In this document: positions 26,440-35,504 of the stretch, one piece after another
How positions within the stretch are numbered: the stretch's first letter is position 1
How the letters are laid out: the number at the start of each line of letters is the position of its first letter
Assembly (NCBI GenBank): GCA_965651905.1
Contig: CBFGUG010000011.1
Location: 80,435-144,434 of the forward strand
Direction: 5' to 3'
Length of the DNA: 64,000 bases
Source of the DNA: SZUA-265 sp965651905
GTDB lineage: Bacteria; Myxococcota_A; Polyangia; Polyangiales; Polyangiaceae
The notes under the pieces: generated by a model
Seen by the model: the letters and a program-made list of their open reading frames with translations, nothing else
Databases searched by the model: none
What the model was told of the DNA's origin: nothing
Program-made: the position numbers and the translations under genes

Positions 26440-29400
26440 TTGCATTCTGACGACAATTCGCCGCACCCGAGCACTCCTGCGTGTCGCTCATTTTCGAGGG
26501 CCGTGATCGCCAGACTGAGTGTCCTGTCGTGTGTTGGCTGGCTTGCGTTCGGCTGTACCACGGACGTCTTCGAACCGACTCCGCTCGCCGTCGACGCGGG
26601 CGACGCGATGTCACCCAGTGGATTGGACGATCAATCCGCGGACGATGACGGCAGCGATGACCCATCGGACGACAGCCTGCCCGATGACTTCGGGCCCGAC
26701 GATGTGGGCACCGACGACAGGGACGACGACGTCGATGATCGGGACGACATGGACGACGACCCGGATCCCGACGATCCGACGGACGATTCCGTAGGTTCCG
26801 ACGACACGCCACTGATCGACGCGTCCGCCGACGAGGACCGCATGGACGCTGGTGACGACGACGGCAGCGATGATGTGGACGATGGGTCTGCCACGGATGA
26901 GGGTGGCACTCCCGAAGGGGGCGTGTGTCCGGGTGCGCCCGGGTGTCCTCCCGCAGAGCCGTGCGAAACAGACGGCGACTGTGACTCGAACGTCTGCACG
27001 AACGCTTTTTGTGCGCCTCGAGCCAGCTCCTGTACGGATGATCGCGTCAATGGCGCCGAAGTGGAACTCAACTGTGGTGGTGCCGACTGCATCGGCTGCC
27101 TGCGTGGGGCCGCTTGCCGCTCAGGGCTCGACTGTCGAAGCACCGTGTGCGCGGGTCAGGTATGTGCACCTGGACCAGTCAACGCGCCGTGTGAAGATGC
27201 GCTCGATTGTCAGTCGGGTGCGTGTGTCGATGGGAATTGCAGTGGTGCTGAGTTCGAAGTCGAGTGTGCGGACAACGACGCTTGTACGGCACCCGAAACG
27301 TGCGTCGAAGACTTTTGCCGGCCGCCGTGCGAGCAGCCGAGCGACTGCGCCAACGGCAAATGTCAATCGGAAGTCTGCGTGCAATCCGATCCGGGGGAGA
27401 TCTGCGGGGACGATGAAGATTGCGTGACTCTCGAATGTGCGGACGACGTTTGCGAGATCGCCAGCGCGGGTGGTCGATGCAAGACGGGCGATCATTGCAC
27501 GACTGGTCGTTGTGCTGCCAACGTGTGCACCGCGAGCGCTTTCGGCGAGCCGTGCTCTTCGGGTGACGATTGTTTGAACGGTCGTTGTCTCGAGCTGTCG
27601 TGCGACATTTCAGGCTACAAGGAGGGCTGTCGGCTCAACGCGCACTGCGCCAGCGGCGTGTGTAAGAACAGCCTGTGTGATGGCACTCCGATCGGAGGCG
27701 AGTGCACGGAGGATGCCGCTTGTGCTCAGGGCTTCTGTTTGATCGACGTCTGTGTCGAGGGCGGCGCAGGTGCCGTCTGTGCGTCGAACGACGAATGCCA
27801 GAGCGGTAGTTGCGCCTCGAGCTCTGATCGCTGTCGCCCGGGTGGGTTCGACACGTTGTGTCTGGTCGACGAAGACTGCGTCAGCGGGAGCTGCATCGAC
27901 AACGGCTGTACGAAAGCCCCGTCGGGCAGCCCATGTGATGGCGAAGAAGATTGCGCTTCTGGGTCATGTGTCGACAACACGTGCGCGGGGGCGAACGCTG
28001 GCGAACCGTGCGGCGCCGACGGTGACTGCAGCACTCAGGTGTGCATCGGGGAGCTGTGTCAGACCTCCGATTTGGATGAGGTGTGCGTGAACGACGCGGA
28101 CTGCGTGACGGAGAATTGCGCGCAAGGGCTGTGTTCCAAAGCCGAACCGGGCGGCAGTTGTGTCATCGACAGCCATTGTGTGACCGCTCGCTGCGCGGAC
28201 GGCGAGTGCCTCGTCAGTGGATTCGGTGGCGCGTGCGAGTCGGATGACCACTGCCTGAGCGACGACTGCGCGGACTCACTGTGCGCCAAGAGTCCCACGG
28301 ACGGCGAGTGCGCTGTCAACGTCGATTGCCAGTCGGGATTCTGCGATGACGGCACCTGCGCGCAAGGCGGTCCTGGTGGTACCTGTGACAACGACGACGA
28401 ATGCGCCAGTCAGAATTGCACCGCGGAAGGCACTTGCGGCTTGGGCTACAGCGGCGCGAACTGCGCGGGGGATTCGGACTGCTTTGCGACGTGTGAGGGG
28501 AGCAGCTGCGGGGCTGGCGGCTTCGGGACGACTTGCGAGAAATCGGCCGACTGCATCAGTGGCGTGTGCGGGGGGCAATCGGCTTGTCAGCCCGGTTATG
28601 CGGGAACGGAATGTAGCGCGCCTCAGGACTGCCACAGTGGGCGTTGTGGTTCGAACGGGCTGTGCAGCTCCGGGTATGCGAACGCGTCCTGTGAAAACGC
28701 CGCGGACTGTGTCAGCGGCGACTGTTCTCCTGCGGGACTGTGTCGCCCGGGTGGTGTCAACGACGGGTGTCTGACGGATGGTGATTGCCTCACAGGCAAC
28801 TGCGACCAGGTCGCGGGCATGTGTGATCCGGGGTACGTCGGGGCAAACTGCGGCGCGAACGCGGACTGTCACAGCAACGATTGCGACGCCACCTGCCAGC
28901 CGGGAACCGTCGACACGCAGTGCGAACGCAACGCCGACTGTCTGAGCGACAACTGCCCCACGGGTGGTGGAGAGTGTCTGCCGGGTTACTTTGGAGATGA
29001 GTGCGCTTCGGGGGCTGGCTGTTACAGTGCCCGCTGCGATGGGGCGAGTGATACTTGCCTGAAAGGCGGCGCGGGTACGGTCTGCGCGAGCGGAACCGAT
29101 TGCATCAGCGCCGAATGTCCTGGCAACGCTTGCGCGCCGAGTAACGGCGGGCAGCCGTGCTTGGAGCACGACGATTGCGTGGGCGGCGAGTGTTCGATGG
29201 CGACGGGTGGAACGTGCGTCCGGCAGGGGGTTGGGGGCACGTGTCAGGAGAGCGCCGACTGTCTGAGCGCGACCTGCAACATGAACGGTACGTGTGCCGT
29301 CAGTGAAGTCGGCGAGGCCTGTGTGGCCAACGCCGACTGTCGTACCAGTCGTTGCGTGGCGGGCGCCTGCGATGAGGGTTACGCAGGAGACGGTTGCTCC

Positions 29401-29871
29401 GTGGCTGCCGACTGCTACAGCGGCCAGTGCACTGGGATGATGTGCTCCCAAAGTGACAACGGTGAAGGGTGTGAAGTAAACACCGACTGCGTCAACGGCA
29501 ATTGCAGTAGTGGGCTTTGTGGCGTTGGGTGTACCGTTCAGAATTCGGTCAACTTGGGGACGTTTTCCTCGAATGGCGTCACGGGCAAAGCGAACGATTG
29601 TTTCGTGGTCAACCAGTTTCCCGCTTGGTGGCCGAACGCCAACATGAAGTTGGGATCGATGGAAGACGTGGATCCGAACTTTCCGACGAACCAGATCTAC
29701 CCGATCAACTTCGATTGGGAGCAATCGTGCTCTGGCCTCAGTGGGACGAACCGTACCATCGCTTGGACCTGGACTGACGTGGATCTGGGGGCTCGACCGA
29801 CGCAAGGTTGCCCGATCTTCTTCAGGCTCAAGGGTAACTCGGCGCACAATGTTCGCCTGCGCTGGCAGTAG
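26440..29871 (+). CDS. Giant Cys-repeat surface lipoprotein with acidic stalk
   Basis: The 1143-residue product has a signal peptide ending in LAFGC (Cys39), then an Asp-rich linker to about residue 165. About 33 repeats of roughly 25 residues follow, with the pattern C-x5-C-x4-C-x4-C-x7. A typical unit reads C..DADCVTENCAQGLC. After the repeats comes a unique C-terminal domain of about 110 residues that is poor in Cys. Four Cys per unit implies a rod of disulfide-linked modules, loosely like Dickkopf-type or EGF-like repeats; no exact match is claimed. It is probably exposed at the outer membrane, for adhesion or structure. The start is TTG at 26440, with AGAGGA 8-9 bases upstream. A GTG at 26503 would give a shorter n-region but has its ribosome site too close. 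Confidence 0.85.
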   Translation: MHSDDNSPHPSTPACRSFSRAVIARLSVLSCVGWLAFGCTTDVFEPTPLAVDAGDAMSPSGLDDQSADDDGSDDPSDDSLPDDFGPDDVGTDDRDDDVDDRDDMDDDPDPDDPTDDSVGSDDTPLIDASADEDRMDAGDDDGSDDVDDGSATDEGGTPEGGVCPGAPGCPPAEPCETDGDCDSNVCTNAFCAPRASSCTDDRVNGAEVELNCGGADCIGCLRGAACRSGLDCRSTVCAGQVCAPGPVNAPCEDALDCQSGACVDGNCSGAEFEVECADNDACTAPETCVEDFCRPPCEQPSDCANGKCQSEVCVQSDPGEICGDDEDCVTLECADDVCEIASAGGRCKTGDHCTTGRCAANVCTASAFGEPCSSGDDCLNGRCLELSCDISGYKEGCRLNAHCASGVCKNSLCDGTPIGGECTEDAACAQGFCLIDVCVEGGAGAVCASNDECQSGSCASSSDRCRPGGFDTLCLVDEDCVSGSCIDNGCTKAPSGSPCDGEEDCASGSCVDNTCAGANAGEPCGADGDCSTQVCIGELCQTSDLDEVCVNDADCVTENCAQGLCSKAEPGGSCVIDSHCVTARCADGECLVSGFGGACESDDHCLSDDCADSLCAKSPTDGECAVNVDCQSGFCDDGTCAQGGPGGTCDNDDECASQNCTAEGTCGLGYSGANCAGDSDCFATCEGSSCGAGGFGTTCEKSADCISGVCGGQSACQPGYAGTECSAPQDCHSGRCGSNGLCSSGYANASCENAADCVSGDCSPAGLCRPGGVNDGCLTDGDCLTGNCDQVAGMCDPGYVGANCGANADCHSNDCDATCQPGTVDTQCERNADCLSDNCPTGGGECLPGYFGDECASGAGCYSARCDGASDTCLKGGAGTVCASGTDCISAECPGNACAPSNGGQPCLEHDDCVGGECSMATGGTCVRQGVGGTCQESADCLSATCNMNGTCAVSEVGEACVANADCRTSRCVAGACDEGYAGDGCSVAADCYSGQCTGMMCSQSDNGEGCEVNTDCVNGNCSSGLCGVGCTVQNSVNLGTFSSNGVTGKANDCFVVNQFPAWWPNANMKLGSMEDVDPNFPTNQIYPINFDWEQSCSGLSGTNRTIAWTWTDVDLGARPTQGCPIFFRLKGNSAHNVRLRWQ

Positions 29872-30058
29872 ATCATACGCGTGAGGTTGTTGCGGCTGAC
29901 GAGCCGCCCGCGTCGAGCTGTCGCGGGGCGAGTGTCGAAAGCGGGCAATCAGTCATCCTCATGTGCCCGATGAACTTTCAGCTCGACGGTAACGCGAGCG
30001 ACGAGGTGAAGTTCACGTTGTTCCGATGTTTGCCCGCGTAGCTGACTATGCTGCGCGG

Positions 30059-31195
30059 ATGAGCGCCTCTACCTACGCCTTCTTTGCAGTCTGCGCCCCC
30101 GGCCTGGAGGGAATCTTGGATGACGAGTTGCGGGCGCTCGGGCTCTTCGGAGAAGTGGTGGTCGGGGGCGTACAGGGGCGCGGGTCGTTTGCGGATTTGG
30201 GCAAGATCTTGCTTTGGAGTCGCGTCGCGGAGTCGTTGCGTGTCAGATTGAAGGGGTTTGCCGCGACGGACTTCGGCGCGCTCTATCAAGGACTCGAGCG
30301 GCTCCCGTGGCATGCCTTCGTGCGCTCTGGAGCCGCGGTTTCGGTCAGCGTCACGTGCCGAAAGTCCAAGTTGTTTCATTCGGACGCGGTGGCTGAACGT
30401 GTGCAGCGGGTGATCGCTACGAGACGCCCGGGTGAGCCCGACCAGAGCTTGCCCGAGCAGAAGATCGATGTGCGCATCGTCAAGGACTGGGTGACGGTGA
30501 GTGTGGATGCTTCGGGCGAGCGCTTGCACAAGCGTGGCTACCGAACCCACGTCGAAAATGCGCCGCTACGTGAAACTCTGGCCGCGGCCGCCGCTGCCAA
30601 GCTCGAGGAATCGAGGCCTGCGGTGATCCGTCGCGTTTGGGATCCGTTCTGCGGTAGCGGCGTGTTGGGGCTCGAGTGGCTACAGCTGCGGTTGAAGCTG
30701 GCGCCGGGAGGGCAGCGGTCATTTGCGGTCGAGCAGTGGCCCACTTTCGACGCCGACCAATGGCAAGCGTTGCGGCGCGAGGCGACCTCTGGCACAGACG
30801 TAGACGCGGGCACTCTTCAGGTGATCGGCAGTGACGTCGACGCCAAGTGTCTGAAGAGTGCGGCGCACAACGCACGAGCCGCGGGTCTCGAGTCGATGTG
30901 CAACTGGCTGAGCGGCGACTTCTCGAGCGTGGCCGAACGCATCCCCGAGGGCACGGCGATCCTGACAAATCCACCCTACGGCAAGCGCTTGGGCTCGCCG
31001 CGCTTGGCTCGGCGCCTGTATCATCGCTTCGAACAGCTGCTTTTGGAACGCACGGACTTGCGGCCCGTACTCGTAGTCTCGGGTTACCCTGGGTTGCTCG
31101 AACGCGCGCGGCTGCCATGGAAGCGGTTGTTGCGCACGCAGAGCGGTGGGCTGAACGTGAACTTCCTCGGGTTGCCCGCCCGCCACGACGATTGA
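30059..31195 (+). CDS. THUMP-domain RNA methyltransferase, RlmL/Trm14-like N2-guanine type
   Basis: The protein of about 378 residues begins with a ferredoxin-like and THUMP RNA-binding part (about 1-155: FAVCAPGLEGILDDEL, then SVTCRKSKLFHSDAVAERV). A class I methyltransferase domain follows. Its SAM and catalytic motifs are WDPFCGSGVLGLEWLQL (~197-213), IGSDVDAKCLKSAAHNA and the target-base loop NPPYGKRLG (about residue 305). NPPY is the N2-guanine type seen in RlmL and Trm14, so a 23S rRNA or tRNA guanine is the probable substrate. E. coli RlmL carries an extra C-terminal domain that is absent here. An ATG at 30026 could add 11 residues; neither start has an obvious ribosome binding site. 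It converges on the SDR gene. Confidence 0.9.
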   Translation: MSASTYAFFAVCAPGLEGILDDELRALGLFGEVVVGGVQGRGSFADLGKILLWSRVAESLRVRLKGFAATDFGALYQGLERLPWHAFVRSGAAVSVSVTCRKSKLFHSDAVAERVQRVIATRRPGEPDQSLPEQKIDVRIVKDWVTVSVDASGERLHKRGYRTHVENAPLRETLAAAAAAKLEESRPAVIRRVWDPFCGSGVLGLEWLQLRLKLAPGGQRSFAVEQWPTFDADQWQALRREATSGTDVDAGTLQVIGSDVDAKCLKSAAHNARAAGLESMCNWLSGDFSSVAERIPEGTAILTNPPYGKRLGSPRLARRLYHRFEQLLLERTDLRPVLVVSGYPGLLERARLPWKRLLRTQSGGLNVNFLGLPARHDD

Positions 31196-31232
31196 TGCTT
31201 CAGGGCCGCGTGCGCCAGCCCATCCGTGTTTC

Positions 31233-31955
31233 TCAGAGCGAGAGCTGCCTGATGTCGACGTAACTGCCGCTCGGCTCCGAACGCACGCGCTCGACGTACG
31301 CCCACAGCTTCTCTGCGATGGCGTCCGGACTCGGCATGTCTTCCGTGCCGCGACGCGACTGGATGCGCTGTAGGCTGGGGTAGCGCGCGGTGGCGGCTTC
31401 ATCCATGGCGCAGAGCACGTCTTGCATGGCCGTATCGACCAGGCCTGGCGCGAGCGAACAGAAGTGCGTGTCTGGAACCTCCGCCGCATACAGCTTGAGC
31501 AACATGTGAAAGGCGGCTTTCGACAGCGCGTAGCTGCTCCAGCCGCGACTGCCAGACACTGCCGCACCCGAGGAAAGCCCGATCACTTGGCTGAGCTCTA
31601 CGTCCGACGACAGTAGCGTGTCGAGTAGCGTCTTGTTGGCCCAAGTGTTGATATCCATCACGCGTTGGATCTCTTCCAGCTGGGTCTCACGCAGGTCTCG
31701 GATGTCTCCGAGCACGCCTGCATTGAGAATCGCGACGTCGAGGCGAGGGACGGGAGCGATCAGTTCGGCGATCGCGCGGCGAGTGCCTTGCGCGTCGGTC
31801 AAGTCTTGCTGGCGCTCGCTGTAGCCTGCTCGGCCTGCGAGTGGCGATGGGCGACGTTGGATGGCCAGCACCCGCTTGCCTGCATCCAATGCAGCTCGGG
31901 CCAAGCCGAGCCCAATCCCCGAGCTGGCGCCTGTGATGAGGACAGTCTGCGTCAT
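31233..31955 (-). CDS. Short-chain dehydrogenase/reductase
   Basis: The 240-residue cytoplasmic protein begins with the NAD(P)-binding fold VLITGASSGIGLGLARAAL. It contains AILNAGVLGD, the active-site Ser in IGLSSGAAVSG, and the catalytic Tyr and Lys in SSYALSKAAFHMLLK. The Arg-Arg after the second strand (AIQRRPSP) favours NADP(H). Subfamily cannot be fixed; it resembles sepiapterin/benzil-reductase-like SDRs. The gene faces the rRNA methyltransferase gene and is divergent from the metal-efflux operon. Confidence 0.9.
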   Translation of the reverse strand: MTQTVLITGASSGIGLGLARAALDAGKRVLAIQRRPSPLAGRAGYSERQQDLTDAQGTRRAIAELIAPVPRLDVAILNAGVLGDIRDLRETQLEEIQRVMDINTWANKTLLDTLLSSDVELSQVIGLSSGAAVSGSRGWSSYALSKAAFHMLLKLYAAEVPDTHFCSLAPGLVDTAMQDVLCAMDEAATARYPSLQRIQSRRGTEDMPSPDAIAEKLWAYVERVRSEPSGSYVDIRQLSL

Positions 31956-32175
31956 GCTGTCCGCATAACACGCGCCGACGACAGCATCTGCGGTGGATGC
32001 GCCACCCGGGCAAAAAGCACTAGGAAGTCTGCCACGACTCCAAAACGTGCGGAATACCGCGGCCTACTAGTCGTTGTCTGGATCAGCAGGTAGATTGGCC
32101 GCGGACGGTCGAGTGGTGTCGAGACTTCGTACGCAGAGCGCCCTGAGCGCGGCCCGAACGTGGGGCGGAACATCC

Positions 32176-33627
32176 GTGTGCCCCGTTGGCGCGGCGCGTG
32201 TGCGCGTGGCGGCTCTTTGCGCGCTCTACTGCTTGGGCTGTGCGGGCAGCATGGAATCGGGCGCTCGTCGCGAGCTGCGACAGTACGAGCACGAGCTGAA
32301 CCAGCGCCCCGCGGCGTCCGCGGAGGTTCAGGCGAGGCTCGATCAGGGACTGCCGGGGTACGTCGGGGTGGCGATGGAGCAGAATCCCGAGTTGCGTGCA
32401 GCGTTCGAGAGTTGGCGAGCGAGTGTCGAGCGCATCGGGACCGTGCGCACGCTGCCCGATCCGACGTTGAACTTCGGGGTCTTCGTGCGTTCCGTGGAGA
32501 CGCGCGTGGGGCCGCAGTTGGCACGCGTTGGCGTTTCTCAGAGCTTTCCGTGGCCGACGCGACTGGGTGCGGCTTCCGAAGCCGCCGCGGGTCGGGCGCG
32601 CGCGCAGTATCGTCGTTTGGACGCGGCCACTTTGATGCTGACGCGGCGAGTGTCGGAAGCGTACTGGCAGTTATGGAAGTTGCGCCGCACCCATCAGATC
32701 CACAGCGATCATCTGAACGTATTGCGAGGCCTCTCAGAGACGGTCCGCGCGCGGTTCGTGACTGGCAGCGCCACACTTGCCGATCAGCAGCAGATAGACT
32801 TGGCGGCGGCTCGCCTGGAGGATTCGTTGCAGTCGACGCTGGCCGCTCAGCGTGTGGCGGCCGCCAGGCTTTCTGCAGCTTTGAGCCTACCCGAAGCGGC
32901 CCACTTGCCGACTCCTACGCCGCCACCCGCGCCACGCCTGCCCGAAAAAGACGAAGCGCAACTGCGGGCACTGGCGATGCAACATCCACTGCTCGATGCC
33001 TACGTGATGCTCATCCAAGCGGACGAAGCCGAAGCACGCAGTCGGGAGGCAGCGGGTTACCCCAGTTTCAGCATCGGGCTCGATTGGATCATCACGGGTG
33101 AATCCGACATGCCTGACGTTCCGGACAGCGGCAAGGACGCGATCGCCGTCACTGGCGGCATCGGGTTGCCGCTGTGGCGCGGAAGTTACGCGGATGCCGC
33201 GAGCGCAGCGCGGGCAGAAAAACGCGCCAACGAAGCACGCCTGCTCGCGGCCCGCGACGTCGCTCTGGCCGAGCTGCGCGCCAACCTGTCGGACGTCGAA
33301 GAAGGCGTGCGGCGGGTGAAGGTGTACGAGTCTACGTTGCTGCCGCAAGCGGACGCCGCCTACAGCTCCGTGCTCGGCGCTTACGCGACCGGACGAGCCA
33401 CGGTGGCTTCCACGCTCCTGGCGCAGCAGGAGTTGCTGCGCTTGCGCGTCGAACTCGAAGAGATCCGCGCCGAGCAAGCGATGGCGTGGGCGCGTCTCGA
33501 AGAAGTGGTGGGCGCTCCGCTTGACGTTCGACAAAGCGCCGCCGAACCTGGCGCGGCGGCACCTGGCGTAGCGACACCCGGCGCGGCGGCAACAGAAGCG
33601 CCGCCGAACGACGGAGTGGGCCAATGA
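32176..33627 (+). CDS. TolC-family outer membrane factor of the metal-efflux operon
   Basis: This lipoprotein is the outer membrane channel of a tripartite RND pump. After a lipobox in LYCLGC it has the OEP organisation: two homologous halves rich in helix and Ala, with strands such as DPTLNFGVFVRS and SFSIGLDWII and paired coiled-coil helices (VSEAYWQLWKLRR, then DVEEGVRRVKVYESTLLPQADAAYSSVLGAYATGRA). The C-terminus is a Gly/Ala/Pro-rich low-complexity tail. The GTG at 32176 was chosen because it leaves a 22-residue lipoprotein signal and has GGCGGA about 6 bases upstream. Longer forms from TTG 32074 or GTG 32116 are possible. Its end overlaps the start of the adaptor gene by 4 bp (ATGA), so the genes are coupled. 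Confidence 0.9.
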   Translation: MCPVGAARVRVAALCALYCLGCAGSMESGARRELRQYEHELNQRPAASAEVQARLDQGLPGYVGVAMEQNPELRAAFESWRASVERIGTVRTLPDPTLNFGVFVRSVETRVGPQLARVGVSQSFPWPTRLGAASEAAAGRARAQYRRLDAATLMLTRRVSEAYWQLWKLRRTHQIHSDHLNVLRGLSETVRARFVTGSATLADQQQIDLAAARLEDSLQSTLAAQRVAAARLSAALSLPEAAHLPTPTPPPAPRLPEKDEAQLRALAMQHPLLDAYVMLIQADEAEARSREAAGYPSFSIGLDWIITGESDMPDVPDSGKDAIAVTGGIGLPLWRGSYADAASAARAEKRANEARLLAARDVALAELRANLSDVEEGVRRVKVYESTLLPQADAAYSSVLGAYATGRATVASTLLAQQELLRLRVELEEIRAEQAMAWARLEEVVGAPLDVRQSAAEPGAAAPGVATPGAAATEAPPNDGVGQ

Positions 33628-35504
33628 CGACGAACTCGACGCGCGAGACCACGTGGCTCGAGCGCAGCCGCAAGGCGGGGCTGGGGGTGGGCCTCGTGTT
33701 GCTCGGGTTGGGTCTCGGGGGGCTTTTGTTTGGGGGATCCGACGGGGAAACGAGCGAACAGTCAGCGTCGACGCACGACCACGCTGGTGAGGCTCCAGCT
33801 GCGGTGAGCGAGTGGACGTGTTCGATGCACCCGCAGATCCGTCAGCCCGAGGCGGGGCTGTGTCCGATTTGCGGCATGGACCTCATCCCCGTGAGTAACG
33901 AGGAGGATGCGAACGGTGCCGATCGCGTCGTGCTGTCCGAGCGAGCTCGCAAGTTGGCGGAGCTGCGCACCACCAAGGTCGTCCGTCAAGCGCAAGCGGG
34001 AACCGAGCTGCGACTGCTGGGCCTACTCGAACCGAACGAGTCCACCCGCAAGAGCGTCACGGCCTGGACAGGGGGGCGCATCGATCGCCTGCACGTCAAG
34101 GTGACGGGCCAACAGATCAAAGCGGGGCAGGTGATCGCCACGCTCTACAGTCCCGAGGTGCTCACCGCGCACCAAGACTTGATCGTCGCCAAGCGGCAAG
34201 TCGAGCGCATGGCGGGCGGCGTGGAGTCGGCAAAGGTGGCGGCCGAACACGCGCTCGAGGCCGCGCGTGAACGTTTGAGTTTGCTCGGGGTGCCGGACGC
34301 CGAGCTGTCGAAGATGGAGTCGGCAGAGCGACCCACGACACAGATCGACATTCGCAGTCCGTTTGGCGGCACCGTGATGGAACGCGTAGCGACCGAGGGC
34401 GCGTACGTTGCGCCAGGTGCGCCGCTGTATCACGTCGCCAACTTGGGTTCACTGTGGCTCCAGCTCGACGCGTACGAGAGCGACTTGCCGCGCCTGAAGC
34501 TGGGGCAACCGGTCAAGGTCACCGTGGAGGCGTTCGACGACGAAGTCTTCGACGGCAAGATCACGTTCATCGACCCAACCCTCGACGCCAAACGCCGTAC
34601 GGCGAAAGTACGCGTCGCCATCGACAGCCACGGTGGCAAGTTGCGGCCGGGCATGTTCGCGCAAGCACGCGTCGAAGCCGCTCCAGCGGAGGGCGCGCCC
34701 GCTCCGCTCGTCATTCCAGCTAGCGCTCCGCTGTTCACGGGGCGGAGAGCCTTGGTGTACGTCGCGACGCGCGACGGCGAACAACATGTCTATGAACCGC
34801 GCACCGTTCGCCTGGGACCACGCGTGGGCGGACAGTACCCCGTCGTCGCGGGGCTGTCGGAGGGCGAGCAGGTCGTCAGTCGCGGCGCGTTTGCGCTCGA
34901 TGCCGATCTGCAGATCCGCGGCGGCCGCAGCATGATGACTCAGCCCGACGACGACGCGGAGGGTTCGTGGGACGCTATCGTCGAGATATCTGCAGCTGCG
35001 AAAAAGTCATTGCGGCCCGTTTTCGAGAGTTATCTCGGGCTGCAGCGAGCGCTGGCGGCCGACGACCTCGACGCAGCGAAGAAGAGCGCAGCAAGGCTGC
35101 CCGCGCAGTTGAAGGCCGTGAGCATCCCGAGCCCCGCGGAAGCCGTGACGTTGTGGCGTGAGTTGCGCGACTCGATGAGCAAACACGCCGCGACCATCGC
35201 CAAGGCCGACGCGGTCGAACTCGCTCGCGGTGAGTTCGAACTACTCAGCGGGGATTTCGTGCGCGCGACGAGGAGACTCGGTAACCCGCTGGACGAGCCG
35301 CTCGTGCTGGCGCACTGTCCGATGGCGTTCGGCAGTCGCGGCGCGTCGTGGTTGCAGCAGAAGGGCGACATCGACAATTCGTACTTCGGCGCGCAGATGC
35401 GCGCGTGCGGTGAAGTGCAGGCCGACGTCGCGCCGGGCTCGTACTTGCCGCCCGCGCAGAGCGACGACGGCGAGTCCGAGTCAGCTGAGGGAAGCGCCCA
35501 TTGA
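33624..35504 (+). CDS. cusB: CusB-like RND periplasmic adaptor with heavy-metal-binding and C-terminal DUF3347 domains
   Basis: The 626-residue membrane-fusion protein has an N-terminal helix (about 19-36). A heavy-metal-binding domain follows (64-90), with WTCSMHPQIRQPEAGLCPIC and GMDLIPV, in which Cys and His likely carry copper or silver. Next are a barrel-sandwich hybrid with hairpin (VTGQQIKAGQVIATLYSPEV), a beta-barrel region and a membrane-proximal part. The last 170 residues match DUF3347 in outline, with HCPMAFGSRGASWLQQ and later YFGAQMRACG. Such adaptors bridge the inner membrane pump and the outer channel and feed metal to the pump. The C-terminal addition is an extra metal-binding region found in a subset of the family. 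It overlaps both flanking genes by 4 bp. Confidence 0.94.
   Translation: MTTNSTRETTWLERSRKAGLGVGLVLLGLGLGGLLFGGSDGETSEQSASTHDHAGEAPAAVSEWTCSMHPQIRQPEAGLCPICGMDLIPVSNEEDANGADRVVLSERARKLAELRTTKVVRQAQAGTELRLLGLLEPNESTRKSVTAWTGGRIDRLHVKVTGQQIKAGQVIATLYSPEVLTAHQDLIVAKRQVERMAGGVESAKVAAEHALEAARERLSLLGVPDAELSKMESAERPTTQIDIRSPFGGTVMERVATEGAYVAPGAPLYHVANLGSLWLQLDAYESDLPRLKLGQPVKVTVEAFDDEVFDGKITFIDPTLDAKRRTAKVRVAIDSHGGKLRPGMFAQARVEAAPAEGAPAPLVIPASAPLFTGRRALVYVATRDGEQHVYEPRTVRLGPRVGGQYPVVAGLSEGEQVVSRGAFALDADLQIRGGRSMMTQPDDDAEGSWDAIVEISAAAKKSLRPVFESYLGLQRALAADDLDAAKKSAARLPAQLKAVSIPSPAEAVTLWRELRDSMSKHAATIAKADAVELARGEFELLSGDFVRATRRLGNPLDEPLVLAHCPMAFGSRGASWLQQKGDIDNSYFGAQMRACGEVQADVAPGSYLPPAQSDDGESESAEGSAH

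Noticed and set aside
28276..29847. A 523-residue open frame antisense to the Cys-repeat lipoprotein
   Set aside because: Long antisense frames are expected opposite regular Cys/Gly/Asp codons in GC-rich DNA. It has no domain, and the plus-strand repeats are clearly under protein-level selection.
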